The position numbers were made by a program, and so were the translations under genes. Below, one piece after another: positions 37,521-46,622 of a DNA stretch of 64,000 nucleotides (its first letter is position 1; each line of letters begins with the position of its first letter). This stretch comes from Cyanobacterium sp. Dongsha4. Its GTDB lineage: Bacteria; Cyanobacteriota; Cyanobacteriia; Cyanobacteriales; Cyanobacteriaceae. The stretch is from the NCBI RefSeq assembly GCF_036345015.1, contig NZ_CP084098.1, positions 620,001 to 684,000 on the forward strand. The letters are read 5' to 3'. Under the pieces are notes generated by a model that did no database searches, was not told the DNA's origin, and saw nothing but the letters and a program-made list of their open reading frames with translations.

Positions 37521-37586
37521 AAGCCCAAGCCATAAATCTTTGCCGAAGATATAGGTTTTTGATTTACTTGGCTTTGGGGCTTTTAT
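37521..37586 (+). terminator. Terminator between the RND pump and ccmK4
   Basis: AGCCCAAGCCA (37522-37532) pairs with TGGCTTTGGGGCT (37569-37581) with one bulge. The long loop contains its own ATCTT/AAGAT helix, and TTTTATTT follows. It lies after the plus-strand pump gene and just at the stop of the convergent ccmK4. Confidence 0.55.
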
Positions 37587-37940
37587 TTAACTATTTCTCG
37601 CACTGGGCAACGCAATACCTTCTACAGCTTGACGGTAAGGCTCAACAGATTCACTATAGTCAATAGGAAGCACTGCACAAACATTCTCATGAGGACGAGG
37701 AATAATAACCCAAGACTCAAGAGCAGCACCTTCAGCCCTTTCAACTGCATCAATACCAGCAGCCATAGCGGTTTTAACCTCAGATACATCTCCTCTAATA
37801 TTGACGGTAAAACGAGCGCTACCTACACGAATATAACCAACAAGGGTTACTCTTCCTGCTTTAACCATAGCATCGGCGGCGGCTAAAACTCCGGGAAATC
37901 CTTTGGTTTCAAGAGATCCAACTGCTGATTGGGAAGGCAT
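37587..37940 (-). CDS. ccmK4: Carboxysome shell protein CcmK4
   Basis: A protein of 117 residues, a single BMC domain forming hexamer tiles of the beta-carboxysome facets. The core SLETKGFPGVLAAADAMVKAGRVTLVGY and the pore loop RVGSARF are typical of CcmK4. The C-terminal extension after VLPIDYSE is longer than in CcmK2. It follows ccmK3 by 53 bases. A ccmK3-ccmK4 satellite pair away from the main ccm operon is the usual cyanobacterial layout and is thought to tune shell permeability. Confidence 0.93.
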   Translation of the reverse strand: MPSQSAVGSLETKGFPGVLAAADAMVKAGRVTLVGYIRVGSARFTVNIRGDVSEVKTAMAAGIDAVERAEGAALESWVIIPRPHENVCAVLPIDYSESVEPYRQAVEGIALPSARNS

Positions 37941-37993
37941 AAAAAAATTCTCCTAAAATTTATATAAAAATTAACGATAATATAGAACAATTA

Positions 37994-38308
37994 CTAAAAA
38001 GTAAATCGATAAGGCTCAGAGGCTTCTGTGTAATGTATTGGCAAAACGTCCACTACATTGGGGGGAGGATTCGGGACAATATAATGACTTTGAATTACTC
38101 CTCCAAAAACATTTGCTCCTTGTCGGATACCTTCTTCCATTGCCCGTTTGACTTCGGATACAGGACCTCGAAAAGCAATGACAAAATCACCTTTTTCTGC
38201 TTTATCGAAATAAACGATAGTAACACGAGCGGCTTTAACCACCGCATCGGCTGTCGCCAAAATGGATGGAAAACCGAGGGTTTCAATTACTCCTACTGCT
38301 TCAGGCAT
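37994..38308 (-). CDS. ccmK3: Carboxysome shell protein CcmK3
   Basis: A protein of 104 residues with one BMC domain. It differs from CcmK1, K2 and K4 in the loop that lines the central pore: the usual [KR]xGSG/GSA is replaced by FDKAEKGDF, as in known CcmK3. Such proteins do not form hexamers alone but join CcmK4 in mixed hexamers. It is first in the ccmK3-ccmK4 pair and preceded by a repeat-filled spacer. Confidence 0.92.
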   Translation of the reverse strand: MPEAVGVIETLGFPSILATADAVVKAARVTIVYFDKAEKGDFVIAFRGPVSEVKRAMEEGIRQGANVFGGVIQSHYIVPNPPPNVVDVLPIHYTEASEPYRFTF

Positions 38309-38776
38309 CGGTGATCAAAAAATAGATATTAAGTAATTTATCTATTTAGATTTTGCTAACATGATTTGTTTGTTGTTAGGACATCTAAAGTCGATTCTGC
38401 TAATCTTACCATTTCTTGGTAACAGGGGAGAATAACCTGTAACTATTGAATATTGAATATTGATAATTAACTATATAAGTAGAAGTAATAAATAAGTTTA
38501 GACAAGGGGCAAGGGCAATTAGTAATTAAGACATGGCAATAGGGAAACCCCTCTGTGTCTCCCTTTAAAAGGGCAGAAGGGCAGAAGGGCAATGGTAAAT
38601 AGTTGATAATTAATAACTCCTAACTCTTAACTCCGTTCACGAGTGAAGAGAATGTATGAGCGGAGCGAAGTCCCCTTTCTTCCTAACACCCCAACACCCT
38701 AACACCCTAACACCCTAACACCCTAACTTCTGACTCCTACTTGATTAGTTATTTTTTTCCCAGCAACCGATAGAAT
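38309..38776. repeat. Repeat-rich spacer between pntA and ccmK3
   Basis: There is no gene in these 468 bases. The half next to ccmK3 (38309-38470) is plain AT-rich sequence and probably holds its promoter. The rest is repeats: the dispersed module GGTAAATAGTTGATAATTAA at about 38593-38612, a segment CTTAACTCCGTTCACG that also occurs, reversed, near 25427-25442, and an AACACCCT 8-bp unit repeated about five times near 38682-38727. Confidence 0.65.
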
Positions 38777-40360
38777 CTATTTTCTAAACATTTTTAACAT
38801 TCTTTGGGTAACTAAAAAGCCTCCAGAAATGTTAATTGTTCCTACCAAAATTGCGATCGCACCTAGTATAGTGGTAGGAGAAGTTAGTTCTCCTGAAATT
38901 TGCAACATTCCACCAACAATTATAATACCGCTAATGGCATTAGTGACGCTCATTAAGGGAGTGTGTAGGGCAGGGGTTACATTCCAGATGACTTGCCAAC
39001 CAACAAAAACAGCTAAAATAAAAACTGTAAAATGGGATAAGAAAGACTCAGGCGCACCTATACCGATGCCGATAAGGGCTAAAATAGCTAACAATGCCCA
39101 AATAAGTCCCCCGTTGCCTTTTTTCTCTTTTTTACTCTCCGCTGTAACAATTTTCGCCTCTGGTTTTACGGGAGTTGCAGGAGATGGTTGAGCAATTTTT
39201 GGTGGGGGAAAAGTAATTTCTCCTTGGTGAGTGACTAAAGCCCCTCGAATTACCTCATCTTCAAGATTGACGGTGAATTTCTCATTACCGCCCATATCTT
39301 TGAGCAAATGCCATAAATTAGTACCATATAATTGACTAGATTGACTGGCCATGCGACTGGGTAAATCGGTTAAGCCAACAATAGTTACTCCTGCATATTG
39401 ATAAATTTCATTGGGCTTTGTAACTTCACAGTTACCACCTTGTTCTGCCGCTAAATCAACAATGACTGAGCCTTCTTTCATGGTTTGCACCATCTCTTCT
39501 GTAATTAACTTCGGTGCAGGTTTCCCCGGTATTAATGCAGTAGTGATAATAATATCAACTTCTTCGGCTTGTTCGGCAAACAAAGCCATTTCTGCGTCAA
39601 TAAACTCCTTGCTCATGGTTTTGGCATAGCCACCTTCCCCAGAGCCATCTTCTGCAAATTCGAGTTCTAAAAATTCTCCTCCAAGACTTTCTACTTGCTC
39701 TTTTACCACTAATCTGGTGTCAAAAGCTCTCACAATTGCCCCTAAACTTTTTGCCGCACCAATAGCCGCTAACCCTGCAACTCCAGCACCAATAACTAAG
39801 ACTTTTGCAGGAGGCACTTTTCCTGCGGCGGTAATTTGCCCAGTGAAAAATCTCCCAAAATTATTGGCGGCTTCAATAACGGCTCTATAACCTGCAATAT
39901 TTGCCATACTAGATAAAGCGTCTAGTTTTTGGGCTCTACTGATACGAGGCACTGCATCCATCGCCAATACAGTTGCTTGTTTGTCCGATAATTGTTCTAA
40001 CAATTCGGAATTTTGGGCAGGATAAATGAAGCTAATTAGAGTCTTTTCAGGAGTTAACAATTCCACTTCTTCGGGTTGAGGGGGACGCACTTTGAGGATT
40101 ATATCTCCTTCTTGCCACAGTTTTTCCCTATTTTCAATGATTTTACAACCTACTTCAGTATAAGCGCGATCGCTGAAATTGGCTTTTTCCCCTGCTTGGG
40201 TTTCAACCAAAACAGTAAAACCGAGCTTTTGTAATTTGGTAGCAGTATCAGGAGTCGCACTAACTCGACATTCTGACGGATAAATCTCTTTAGGAATGGC
40301 GATTTTTAGGGATGTCTGTACAGAATCGGAAGTCATGTTTTCTGTCAGAGTCGCAGTCAT
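38777..40360 (-). CDS. pntA: NAD(P) transhydrogenase alpha subunit
   Basis: A protein of 527 residues. The N-terminal NAD(H)-binding dI domain has the [11 protein letters not shown] Rossmann motif at about 191-201. A proline- and lysine-rich linker (about 385-425) leads to four TM helices (about 424-520), the alpha part of domain II. The enzyme couples hydride transfer between NADH and NADP to proton flow. PntB is needed but is not next to it; separate pntA and pntB also occur in Synechocystis. An alanine dehydrogenase is excluded by the TM domain. Confidence 0.95.
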   Translation of the reverse strand: MTATLTENMTSDSVQTSLKIAIPKEIYPSECRVSATPDTATKLQKLGFTVLVETQAGEKANFSDRAYTEVGCKIIENREKLWQEGDIILKVRPPQPEEVELLTPEKTLISFIYPAQNSELLEQLSDKQATVLAMDAVPRISRAQKLDALSSMANIAGYRAVIEAANNFGRFFTGQITAAGKVPPAKVLVIGAGVAGLAAIGAAKSLGAIVRAFDTRLVVKEQVESLGGEFLELEFAEDGSGEGGYAKTMSKEFIDAEMALFAEQAEEVDIIITTALIPGKPAPKLITEEMVQTMKEGSVIVDLAAEQGGNCEVTKPNEIYQYAGVTIVGLTDLPSRMASQSSQLYGTNLWHLLKDMGGNEKFTVNLEDEVIRGALVTHQGEITFPPPKIAQPSPATPVKPEAKIVTAESKKEKKGNGGLIWALLAILALIGIGIGAPESFLSHFTVFILAVFVGWQVIWNVTPALHTPLMSVTNAISGIIIVGGMLQISGELTSPTTILGAIAILVGTINISGGFLVTQRMLKMFRK

Positions 40361-40817
40361 AATTTCTCCTACTTAAATTTTGAACATTTTTTCTCTTATA
40401 CCTTGCATAGTAGGGTCATTCTCTTTTTTTGCTTCTTAATTTAAACTTCTCTTAGTAATTGACAAGGATTTATTTACATTCTGTTACTCGTTAGCTTTCT
40501 CAGAATTAACAACTGACGTTACGCACTTATTCATGTGTTAAGTTAAGGGAAGTTTCAGGTTTCAGACATCAGGTAGCAGGTTTAATTTTCATAAGATTAC
40601 ATTATTTTATCCAAGAATTTAAAATAAGAAAATCAATTAATATATATTTTTTGTCAATTTTTTAACCTAATACCTACTCTTATCTAATATTCTTAAACCG
40701 AATTGAGATTTGGTAATTACTTACACTGAAAAAATTTTTTTCCTTTATTAATTGATAATGATTTGATGATATATTGATTAGTCAAATTAACTATTAGCTA
40801 TTTAGAAAAAACTATTT
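40361..40817. other. Divergent promoter region of pntA and sqdX
   Basis: These 457 AT-rich bases hold no gene. A short CAGGTTTCAGACATCAGGTAG-type micro-repeat lies near 40557-40580. No confident promoter can be singled out. Confidence 0.45.
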
Positions 40818-41948
40818 ATGCGTATTGCCCTATTTACCGAAACATTTTTACCGAAAGTTGATGGTATTGTTACCCGTCTCAAACACACCGTTGAACATCT
40901 ACAAAAACAAGGAGATGAAGTTTTGATTTTTTCTCCTGAAGGTGGTTTGAAAGAATATAAAGGTGCAAAAATTAACGGTATTAAGGGTATTCCTTTGCCT
41001 CTATACCCAGAATTGAAATTGGCGATTCCCAATCCTTCTATTGGTTTTAGTTTGAGAAGGTTTAAACCTGATTTAGTTCATGTGGTGAATCCTGCGGTTT
41101 TAGGGTTAGGAGGCATTTTTTATGCAAAAAAATACGATATTCCTTTAGTGGCTTCTTATCATACCCATTTGCCCCAGTATCTTCATCATTACAATTTGGG
41201 GGCTTTAGAAGGTTTATTGTGGGAAATGTTGAAATTAGCCCATAATCAGGCAAAATTAAATCTTTGTACTTCTACTGCGATGGTAAACGAGTTAGAAAGT
41301 CATGGTATTGAAAGAGTTGATTTATGGCAAAGAGGAGTAGATACGGATTCTTTTCAGCCTGATTTAGTTTCTAGTCAAATGCGCGATCTCCTCTCTGGTG
41401 GTCATCCTGATGCACCATTACTATTATATGTGGGAAGAGTCTCCGCAGAAAAAGAAATTGATAAAATTAAACCTGTATTAGAAAACATCCCGAATGCAAG
41501 ACTGGCAATTGTGGGAAATGGACCTGCGAGAGAGGAGTTAGAGGCGTTATTTGCAGGAACAAATACCAATTTTGTGGGTTATTTACATGGACAAGATTTA
41601 GGCTCGGCTTATGCTTCGGCGGATGCGTTTATTTTTCCTTCTTCCACAGAAACCCTCGGTTTAGTGTTACTGGAAGCGATGGCGGCAGGATGCCCTGTGG
41701 TAGCGGCAAGACGGGGCGGTATTCCTGATATTGTTACCGATGGTGTTAATGGTTATTTATTTGAACCTGATGATCCTCAAGGTGCGATCGCAGCTACTCA
41801 AAAATTATTAGCTAAAACCGATGAGAGAGAGCAATTAAGGCAAAATGCAAGGAAAGAGGCTGAAAAATGGGGCTGGGCTTCTGCTACGGCTCAATTACGC
41901 AATTTTTATCAAGGGGTTCTATCTCAAGATATGAGTTTAGTTGCGTGA
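40818..41948 (+). CDS. sqdX: Sulfoquinovosyltransferase SqdX
   Basis: A GT4-family glycosyltransferase of 376 residues. It joins UDP-sulfoquinovose to diacylglycerol to make the thylakoid sulfolipid SQDG. Signatures are MRIALFTETFLPKVDGIVTR at the N-terminus, the acceptor-side VASYHTHLPQYL, LLYVGRVSAEKEI at the start of the donor domain and the EX7E motif STETLGLVLLEAMAAGCPVV. The related mannosyltransferase PimB-type enzymes share the fold, but the N-terminal half is of SqdX type. It is followed by map 141 bases later. Confidence 0.92.
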   Translation: MRIALFTETFLPKVDGIVTRLKHTVEHLQKQGDEVLIFSPEGGLKEYKGAKINGIKGIPLPLYPELKLAIPNPSIGFSLRRFKPDLVHVVNPAVLGLGGIFYAKKYDIPLVASYHTHLPQYLHHYNLGALEGLLWEMLKLAHNQAKLNLCTSTAMVNELESHGIERVDLWQRGVDTDSFQPDLVSSQMRDLLSGGHPDAPLLLYVGRVSAEKEIDKIKPVLENIPNARLAIVGNGPAREELEALFAGTNTNFVGYLHGQDLGSAYASADAFIFPSSTETLGLVLLEAMAAGCPVVAARRGGIPDIVTDGVNGYLFEPDDPQGAIAATQKLLAKTDEREQLRQNARKEAEKWGWASATAQLRNFYQGVLSQDMSLVA

Positions 41949-42089
41949 ACTACCCACACTAAATTAAAATTACAGTGTTGGCCTCCTACCTAAAGAATTG
42001 ACTCAATTTAACTTCTTTGCCTAACAAAGATAAAATAGATAAAAGCAACAAAAATTGATGTTAACAGACATAGAAACCAAAAAATAGAA

Positions 42090-42860
42090 ATGGGTAACGA
42101 AAACATAGTTCTTTTATCTAGTCGAGAAATCGAAAAAATGCGTCAGGTGGGCAAACTAGCGGCACAATTATTAAACCATTTAGAAAAGATGGTAAAGCCC
42201 GGTGTTAGTACCTATGAATTAAACGAAGAAGCCGAAAAATGGACGAAAGCTCATGGGGCAAAAAGCGCCCCTCTCGGCTATGGAAAACCTCCTTTTCCTG
42301 CATCTATTTGTACTAGCGTTAATGATGTCATTTGTCACGGCATTCCTGACAAGAAACAGATTTTAAAAGACGGCGATATTATCAACATTGACGTTACTCC
42401 CATTTTAGACGGTTATCACGGTGATACTTCCCGTACTTTTTTTGTTGGCACTCCATCTCCTATGGCCAAAAAATTAGTAGAAGTAACGGAAGAATGTATG
42501 TATAGGGGTATTAATGCTGTACGCCCCGGAGGAAAAATAGGTGATATAGGAGCGGCGATTCAGGAATATGCAGAAAGTCAGGGTTTTTCTGTCGTCAGAA
42601 ATTTTGTAGGTCATGGTGTTGGCAGAGTATTCCACACTCCTCCTCAAATTCCTCACTATGGCAAAAAAGGTACAGGGAAAAAATTACGCCCCGGAATGGT
42701 ATTTACCATCGAACCAATGATTAATGAAGGCACATGGGAAGCAGAAATGGGGGATGATGGCTGGACAGCTTATACTAAAGATCGTAAATTATCTGCACAA
42801 TTTGAACATACTGTAGCTGTTACCAATGATGGTGTAGAAATTTTAACCCTCAATCGTTAA
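42090..42860 (+). CDS. map: Methionine aminopeptidase type I
   Basis: A protein of 256 residues. It removes the N-terminal Met from new proteins. The five metal ligands can be placed: two Asp in IDVTPILDGYHGDTSRT, His in GHGVGRVFH, Glu in FTIEPM and Glu in QFEHTV. The substrate-pocket segment ASICTSVNDVICHGIP is intact. The N-terminus is about 10 residues longer than in E. coli Map. Cyanobacteria have several map genes, so this may be one of a set. Confidence 0.96.
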   Translation: MGNENIVLLSSREIEKMRQVGKLAAQLLNHLEKMVKPGVSTYELNEEAEKWTKAHGAKSAPLGYGKPPFPASICTSVNDVICHGIPDKKQILKDGDIINIDVTPILDGYHGDTSRTFFVGTPSPMAKKLVEVTEECMYRGINAVRPGGKIGDIGAAIQEYAESQGFSVVRNFVGHGVGRVFHTPPQIPHYGKKGTGKKLRPGMVFTIEPMINEGTWEAEMGDDGWTAYTKDRKLSAQFEHTVAVTNDGVEILTLNR

Positions 42861-42960
42861 AATCGTTAAGTCGGTTTTACTGATTAGGGTAGGGGAAAAA
42901 GGAAGAGGGAATAATGATAATATTGATTGAGCTAAAAATTTTTGAAAATTATCCTATTAT

Positions 42961-43518
42961 ATGAAGCCAATTATTATCAGTTTAAGTGTTGTTATTGTTT
43001 GTGGTTTATTTTTAGTTGGTTCTTTTTTTCTTAATCAGGGAAAAACAAGGGCGATTGCTGAAGAAATGAGCCAAACTAATGCTACACTCACACAGGATGT
43101 ATCAAAGATTGCATCTGCTAGTCAACTTCAATCAACAGGAAATATGGATATAGATTTATCAAAGGCAGAAACTACTTCTACTGGTTTAATGTATATTGAG
43201 CAAGAGACAGGAAATGGTGAAACACCTACTAGAGGGAAGAAAGTTGTAGTTCACTATACGGGTTATCTAGCGGAAGAAGGATTTACAAGAGGTAAAAAGT
43301 TTGATAGTTCGCGCGATCGCAATCAGCCTTTTACGTTTACCATAGGAGTAGGGCAGGTAATCAAAGGTTGGGATGAGGGAGTAGCGAAAATGAGCGTCGG
43401 CACAAAAAGCACTTTAATTATTCCTCCTGATTTGGGCTATGGTGCAAGAGGTGCAGGTGGTGTTATTCCTCCCAATGCTACTCTTATTTTTGACGTAGAA
43501 TTATTAGATATTAAGTAG
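42961..43518 (+). CDS. FKBP-type peptidyl-prolyl isomerase, membrane-anchored
   Basis: A protein of 185 residues. An N-terminal signal anchor (about 3-24) and a polar linker are followed by one FKBP domain (about 75-185). The domain has [20 protein letters not shown] and [19 protein letters not shown]; the active-site aromatic and acidic residues are present. It speeds proline isomerisation of extracytoplasmic or lumenal proteins. It lies 100 bases after map on the same strand. Confidence 0.94.
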   Translation: MKPIIISLSVVIVCGLFLVGSFFLNQGKTRAIAEEMSQTNATLTQDVSKIASASQLQSTGNMDIDLSKAETTSTGLMYIEQETGNGETPTRGKKVVVHYTGYLAEEGFTRGKKFDSSRDRNQPFTFTIGVGQVIKGWDEGVAKMSVGTKSTLIIPPDLGYGARGAGGVIPPNATLIFDVELLDIK

Positions 43519-43558
43519 TTAGTTCGGGGTTCGGAGTTTTTCACTTATTCGTTGTTAA

Positions 43559-44815
43559 TTGTACATTGTAAATTGTCCATTGAGTAAAAAACGAGAGCAA
43601 AAATGGGGTTGGTGGTTTTTGCTACCCCTATATCCTTATCAACAACGGGCAACTATCAGACAGGAGGTTGTCGAGGATACTATTTGGACTTTTGAGCAAC
43701 CTCACGGATTGCTTTATGCTGTTGTTCCTATTCGTATGACAGTAATAAAATTAAAGCAGGGTGGTTTATTAGTCTATTGCCCGATCGCACCTACTCCAGA
43801 ATGTGTTAAATTGATGAGAGAATTAGAGGCACGTCATGGAGAAGTAAAATATATTATCCACTCTACCAGTTCAGGGTTAGAGCATAAAATTTTTGTTGCC
43901 CCTTTTGCCCGTCGTTTCCCTCAAGCTCAAATTTGGTGTGCTCCTAGTCAATGGAGTTTTCCCCTCAATTTGCCTTTATCATGGCTTGGTTTTCCCCCCC
44001 AACGCACCTATCTCTTACCTGAAGATTGGCGAGAAACACCCTTTTCTGATGAGTTTAAATATGCAATGGTTGACATTGATTTAAGTAAAGGCTCATTTGC
44101 AGAGGTTGCCTTATTACATAAATCCACAGAGACTTTATTAGTAACCGATGCGGTTATTAAAATTCCTCCTCATCCTCCAGCAATTCTTGAATTAAATCCT
44201 TTCCCCCTTCTTTTTCACGCTAGAGAAACCGCCTTAGATAAACTAGAAGATACCCCCAAAAATCGTCTTAAAGGATGGCAAAGAATTTGTCTATTTGCTC
44301 TCTATTTTCGTCCTAGTATGGTGGATACAGCCCCTTTCAAACAATTACTACAAGACGCATTTAAAGCACCATTACGCTCTCGTGAGAACTATTTTGGTGT
44401 TTATCCCTTCCGTTGGCAATCAGGGTGGAAACAGTCATTTGATGCGATCGCATCTTTAAAGAAACCTTTTGTTGCTCCCATCTTAGAAACACTGATTCTA
44501 CCCCAAAATCCCTCTACTGCTATTAACTGGGCGAATAACATCGCCTCATGGCAATTTAAGCAAATTATTCCTGCTCATTTTTCCGCACCAATTCAGGCGA
44601 CACCCCTTGAATTTCGTCAAGCCTTTTCTTTTTTAGAAACAGAGTCAAACTGCCCAGAAAAGCTCTATCCTAGCGGTAATCAACAGATTTTTGACCGAGA
44701 TAGCACTTTTATTAAACAATTGGAAGCAACTTTAATTAAACTTAATATTGCCAAGCCACCTAAATTAAAAAGAGTTCAAGGTGAAGACAATTCCTCGCTT
44801 TTTTCGCAAGAATAA
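43559..44815 (+). CDS. DUF4336 protein (metallo-beta-lactamase-like)
   Basis: A protein of up to 418 residues. The start is uncertain: no ATG precedes the conserved WGWWFLLPLYPYQQR block, and the frame begins with TTG at 43559 or TTG at 43580, neither with a Shine-Dalgarno. The preceding TTGTACATTGTAAATTG looks like intergenic repeat, so 43580 is the more likely start. DUF4336 proteins have a beta-lactamase-like fold; visible blocks are WTFEQPHGLLYAVVPIRMTVIKL, YIIHSTSSGLEHK and the LLVTDAVIKIP strand. The HxHxDH metal motif of true metallo-beta-lactamases is not evident. Function unknown. Confidence 0.85.
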   Translation: MYIVNCPLSKKREQKWGWWFLLPLYPYQQRATIRQEVVEDTIWTFEQPHGLLYAVVPIRMTVIKLKQGGLLVYCPIAPTPECVKLMRELEARHGEVKYIIHSTSSGLEHKIFVAPFARRFPQAQIWCAPSQWSFPLNLPLSWLGFPPQRTYLLPEDWRETPFSDEFKYAMVDIDLSKGSFAEVALLHKSTETLLVTDAVIKIPPHPPAILELNPFPLLFHARETALDKLEDTPKNRLKGWQRICLFALYFRPSMVDTAPFKQLLQDAFKAPLRSRENYFGVYPFRWQSGWKQSFDAIASLKKPFVAPILETLILPQNPSTAINWANNIASWQFKQIIPAHFSAPIQATPLEFRQAFSFLETESNCPEKLYPSGNQQIFDRDSTFIKQLEATLIKLNIAKPPKLKRVQGEDNSSLFSQE

Positions 44816-44842
44816 TGTTATTCGGAGTCAGTAAAATCTATC

Positions 44843-45511
44843 TCAAAAACTATATTCTAATAATAAAGTATCAGTTTTACCCTCATGTAAAAAATCAATG
44901 GAGCGTTTATTTTCCTTTAAGCCTAAACGAATAAAATAATCTAAATCATTCTCAGACAAAGCCCAAGGAGGACCAGAAGGCGGTTTTTTTCCAGTATGAT
45001 AATGGGTGAACATTAATAGTGTACCTGTCACTTTTACCAGAGAGACAACCGCATTAATTGCATTTTCTCTCACCTCTAAAGGTAAGGCTTGGATAGTGCG
45101 ACATTCCCAAACAAAATCAAACTGTTTTTCCCATATGGTTGGTAAATGAAAAATATCCTCACAAACATAATTAACTTTTGTGTTAGGGAAGCGTTGACGA
45201 CACCAATTAATCGCAGTAGGAGATACATCAAAAGCCGTTACCTGAAAACCTGTTTCCTGAAGTAATTGTGCATCATCCCCCAAACCGCAACCGACAACAA
45301 CAGCCGTTAATTGTTTATTTTTCTTTATTCCCTGATAGGTTTTTAACCATTCTCGAAGATGGGAATTAGCCTCTAACTTTGCCCAAGGTATGTGAGAAGG
45401 GTTACTATTGGCAGAGGCATATAATTCTTCAAACCATGCCGATGGTTGATTATTACTTAAGTGTTTCTCGATTAAATCATTTATAGTTTGTTTTTTTGCT
45501 TCTGATGACAC
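44843..45511 (-). CDS. SAM-dependent class I methyltransferase
   Basis: A protein of 222 residues starting from GTG. Motif I is AVVVGCGLGDDAQLL, followed by VTAFDVSPTAINWCRQRF (the acidic ribose-binding residue) and YVCEDIFHLP. It resembles thiopurine/thiol methyltransferases of the small-molecule group more than rRNA or protein methyltransferases. The substrate is unknown. It is convergent with the DUF4336 gene, stops 27 bases apart. Confidence 0.85.
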   Translation of the reverse strand: MSSEAKKQTINDLIEKHLSNNQPSAWFEELYASANSNPSHIPWAKLEANSHLREWLKTYQGIKKNKQLTAVVVGCGLGDDAQLLQETGFQVTAFDVSPTAINWCRQRFPNTKVNYVCEDIFHLPTIWEKQFDFVWECRTIQALPLEVRENAINAVVSLVKVTGTLLMFTHYHTGKKPPSGPPWALSENDLDYFIRLGLKENKRSIDFLHEGKTDTLLLEYSF

Positions 45512-45782
45512 GGAAACTGATTAATTGCTGAGTTATATAGTTTTTTAATTGTACCAAAAATACTCAAGGGAAAAATAGAATTTTCTAATCTTTAATAATG
45601 TTCTATTGCATCAACATAGTTATATAATGAGTTTCAATATTTGGTAAAAAATGAACCATTAGCCTGAAACTAGCTAGAAATTCATATTTTTAAATCAAAC
45701 TTAAGTTAATTATGTTTAATCTAACTACATAATTAAAACAAAGATAATGTCTGAGATTTTAAATTTTTGATGAATATAAAAC

Positions 45783-46028
45783 TTAATTTGATCGAGAAGA
45801 TTTTAAACGATTACTACTCCATTGCCCATGAATATTGACGCTATAGGGAATAAAATAAGTCAACACTCCTGAAATCCATCTTTGTTGTGTCATTTTTCCT
45901 TGAATTAAGGCACTTCCATGATTAATTATAAACAACATAGTACCAACAAACAAAGCAACTTTTAACGCTGATTGACTATATTTAGGATTCAATAAACTCT
46001 GCAAATAATCCCGAAGATTACTATTCAT
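45783..46028 (-). CDS. nrtS: NrtS-type nitrate/nitrite transporter
   Basis: A protein of 81 residues with two TM helices (about 22-41 and 50-66). The motif LFIINHGSALIQGKMTQQRW, followed by YFIPYSVNIHGQ, matches the small NrtS nitrate transporters known from Synechococcus sp. PCC 7002, which usually work as a pair of similar subunits. Only one subunit gene is seen here. Its ATG (46026-46028 on this strand) overlaps that of the plus-strand gene at 46027, so its promoter must lie inside that gene. Confidence 0.85.
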   Translation of the reverse strand: MNSNLRDYLQSLLNPKYSQSALKVALFVGTMLFIINHGSALIQGKMTQQRWISGVLTYFIPYSVNIHGQWSSNRLKSSRSN

Positions 46029-46467
46029 GACTAGAAATATTAATATTTTTAATAAATTGATAATTTTTTCTGTTTTAATAATAACTAATTTTACCCTTTT
46101 TAGTTGTGCAAATCAGAAAAGTTTAACTTGTAAGCAAATCAAAACTCTAGTAACTGACTTATCTGCTAAAATAGAACCTGCCTTGGCTAGTGATAATGTA
46201 GTGGAAATAAAGGCAATTGCTCAAGAGTTTGAGATGACGAGTGAAAAATTATTACAAATAGAAACTAATGATGATTTTCTCAGTCAATCTACTGAAAATT
46301 TGGCTTCAACTTATCGGGAATATGGTGAAGTAACCTCTGATTTTTTACAGGCATTTACTACTAAAAATACCGAAAATGCGATCGCATCTAAACAAGCTGT
46401 TAATCAATTATTTACAAAACAACAGCAATTAGTTCATGAAATTAATGATTACTGTTATCCACCATAA
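46027..46467 (+). CDS. Small lipoprotein, unknown function
   Basis: A protein of 146 residues. It has a lipoprotein signal (hydrophobic about 10-25) and lipobox LFSC, giving acylated Cys27. The mature part is helical and acidic (about 36-146), with a second and third cysteine near residues 36 and 143. The family is not recognised. Its start codon overlaps the divergent nrtS start by two bases, so the two share no spacer. The signal-peptide length fits the start, which supports the overlap being real. Confidence 0.8.
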   Translation: MTRNINIFNKLIIFSVLIITNFTLFSCANQKSLTCKQIKTLVTDLSAKIEPALASDNVVEIKAIAQEFEMTSEKLLQIETNDDFLSQSTENLASTYREYGEVTSDFLQAFTTKNTENAIASKQAVNQLFTKQQQLVHEINDYCYPP

Positions 46468-46479
46468 ATTATTTAGTGT

Positions 46480-46516
46480 TGGGGTATTGGGGTATTGGGG
46501 TATTGGGGTATTGGGG
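46480..46516. repeat. Tandem 8-bp repeat (GGGGTATT)
   Basis: Four perfect copies of GGGGTATT and a partial one follow the lipoprotein gene. They are of the same low-complexity class as other spacers here. Confidence 0.9.
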
Positions 46517-46558
46517 TTGAATAGATGTAACCCTTACGGGAAATTTCTTTTTTATCTT

Positions 46559-46591
46559 AACTCCTAACTCCTAACTCCTAACTCCTAACTC
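46559..46591. repeat. Tandem 7-bp repeat (AACTCCT)
   Basis: Four copies of AACTCCT plus AACTC. The block TTTCTTTTTTATCTTAACTC just before it also occurs after mscS near 14343-14362, so it is a dispersed unit. Confidence 0.9.
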
Positions 46592-46622
46592 AAATTTTGC
46601 CCCTTGCCCTTCATAAATAAAA

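Noticed and set aside
37629-38314. Plus-strand readings opposite ccmK4 and ccmK3
   Set aside because: They are shadows of strongly conserved shell genes on the minus strand.
46480-46591. Possible CRISPR array
   Set aside because: Units are 7-8 bp tandem repeats without spacers. No cas genes or 25-40 bp direct repeats occur anywhere in the window.
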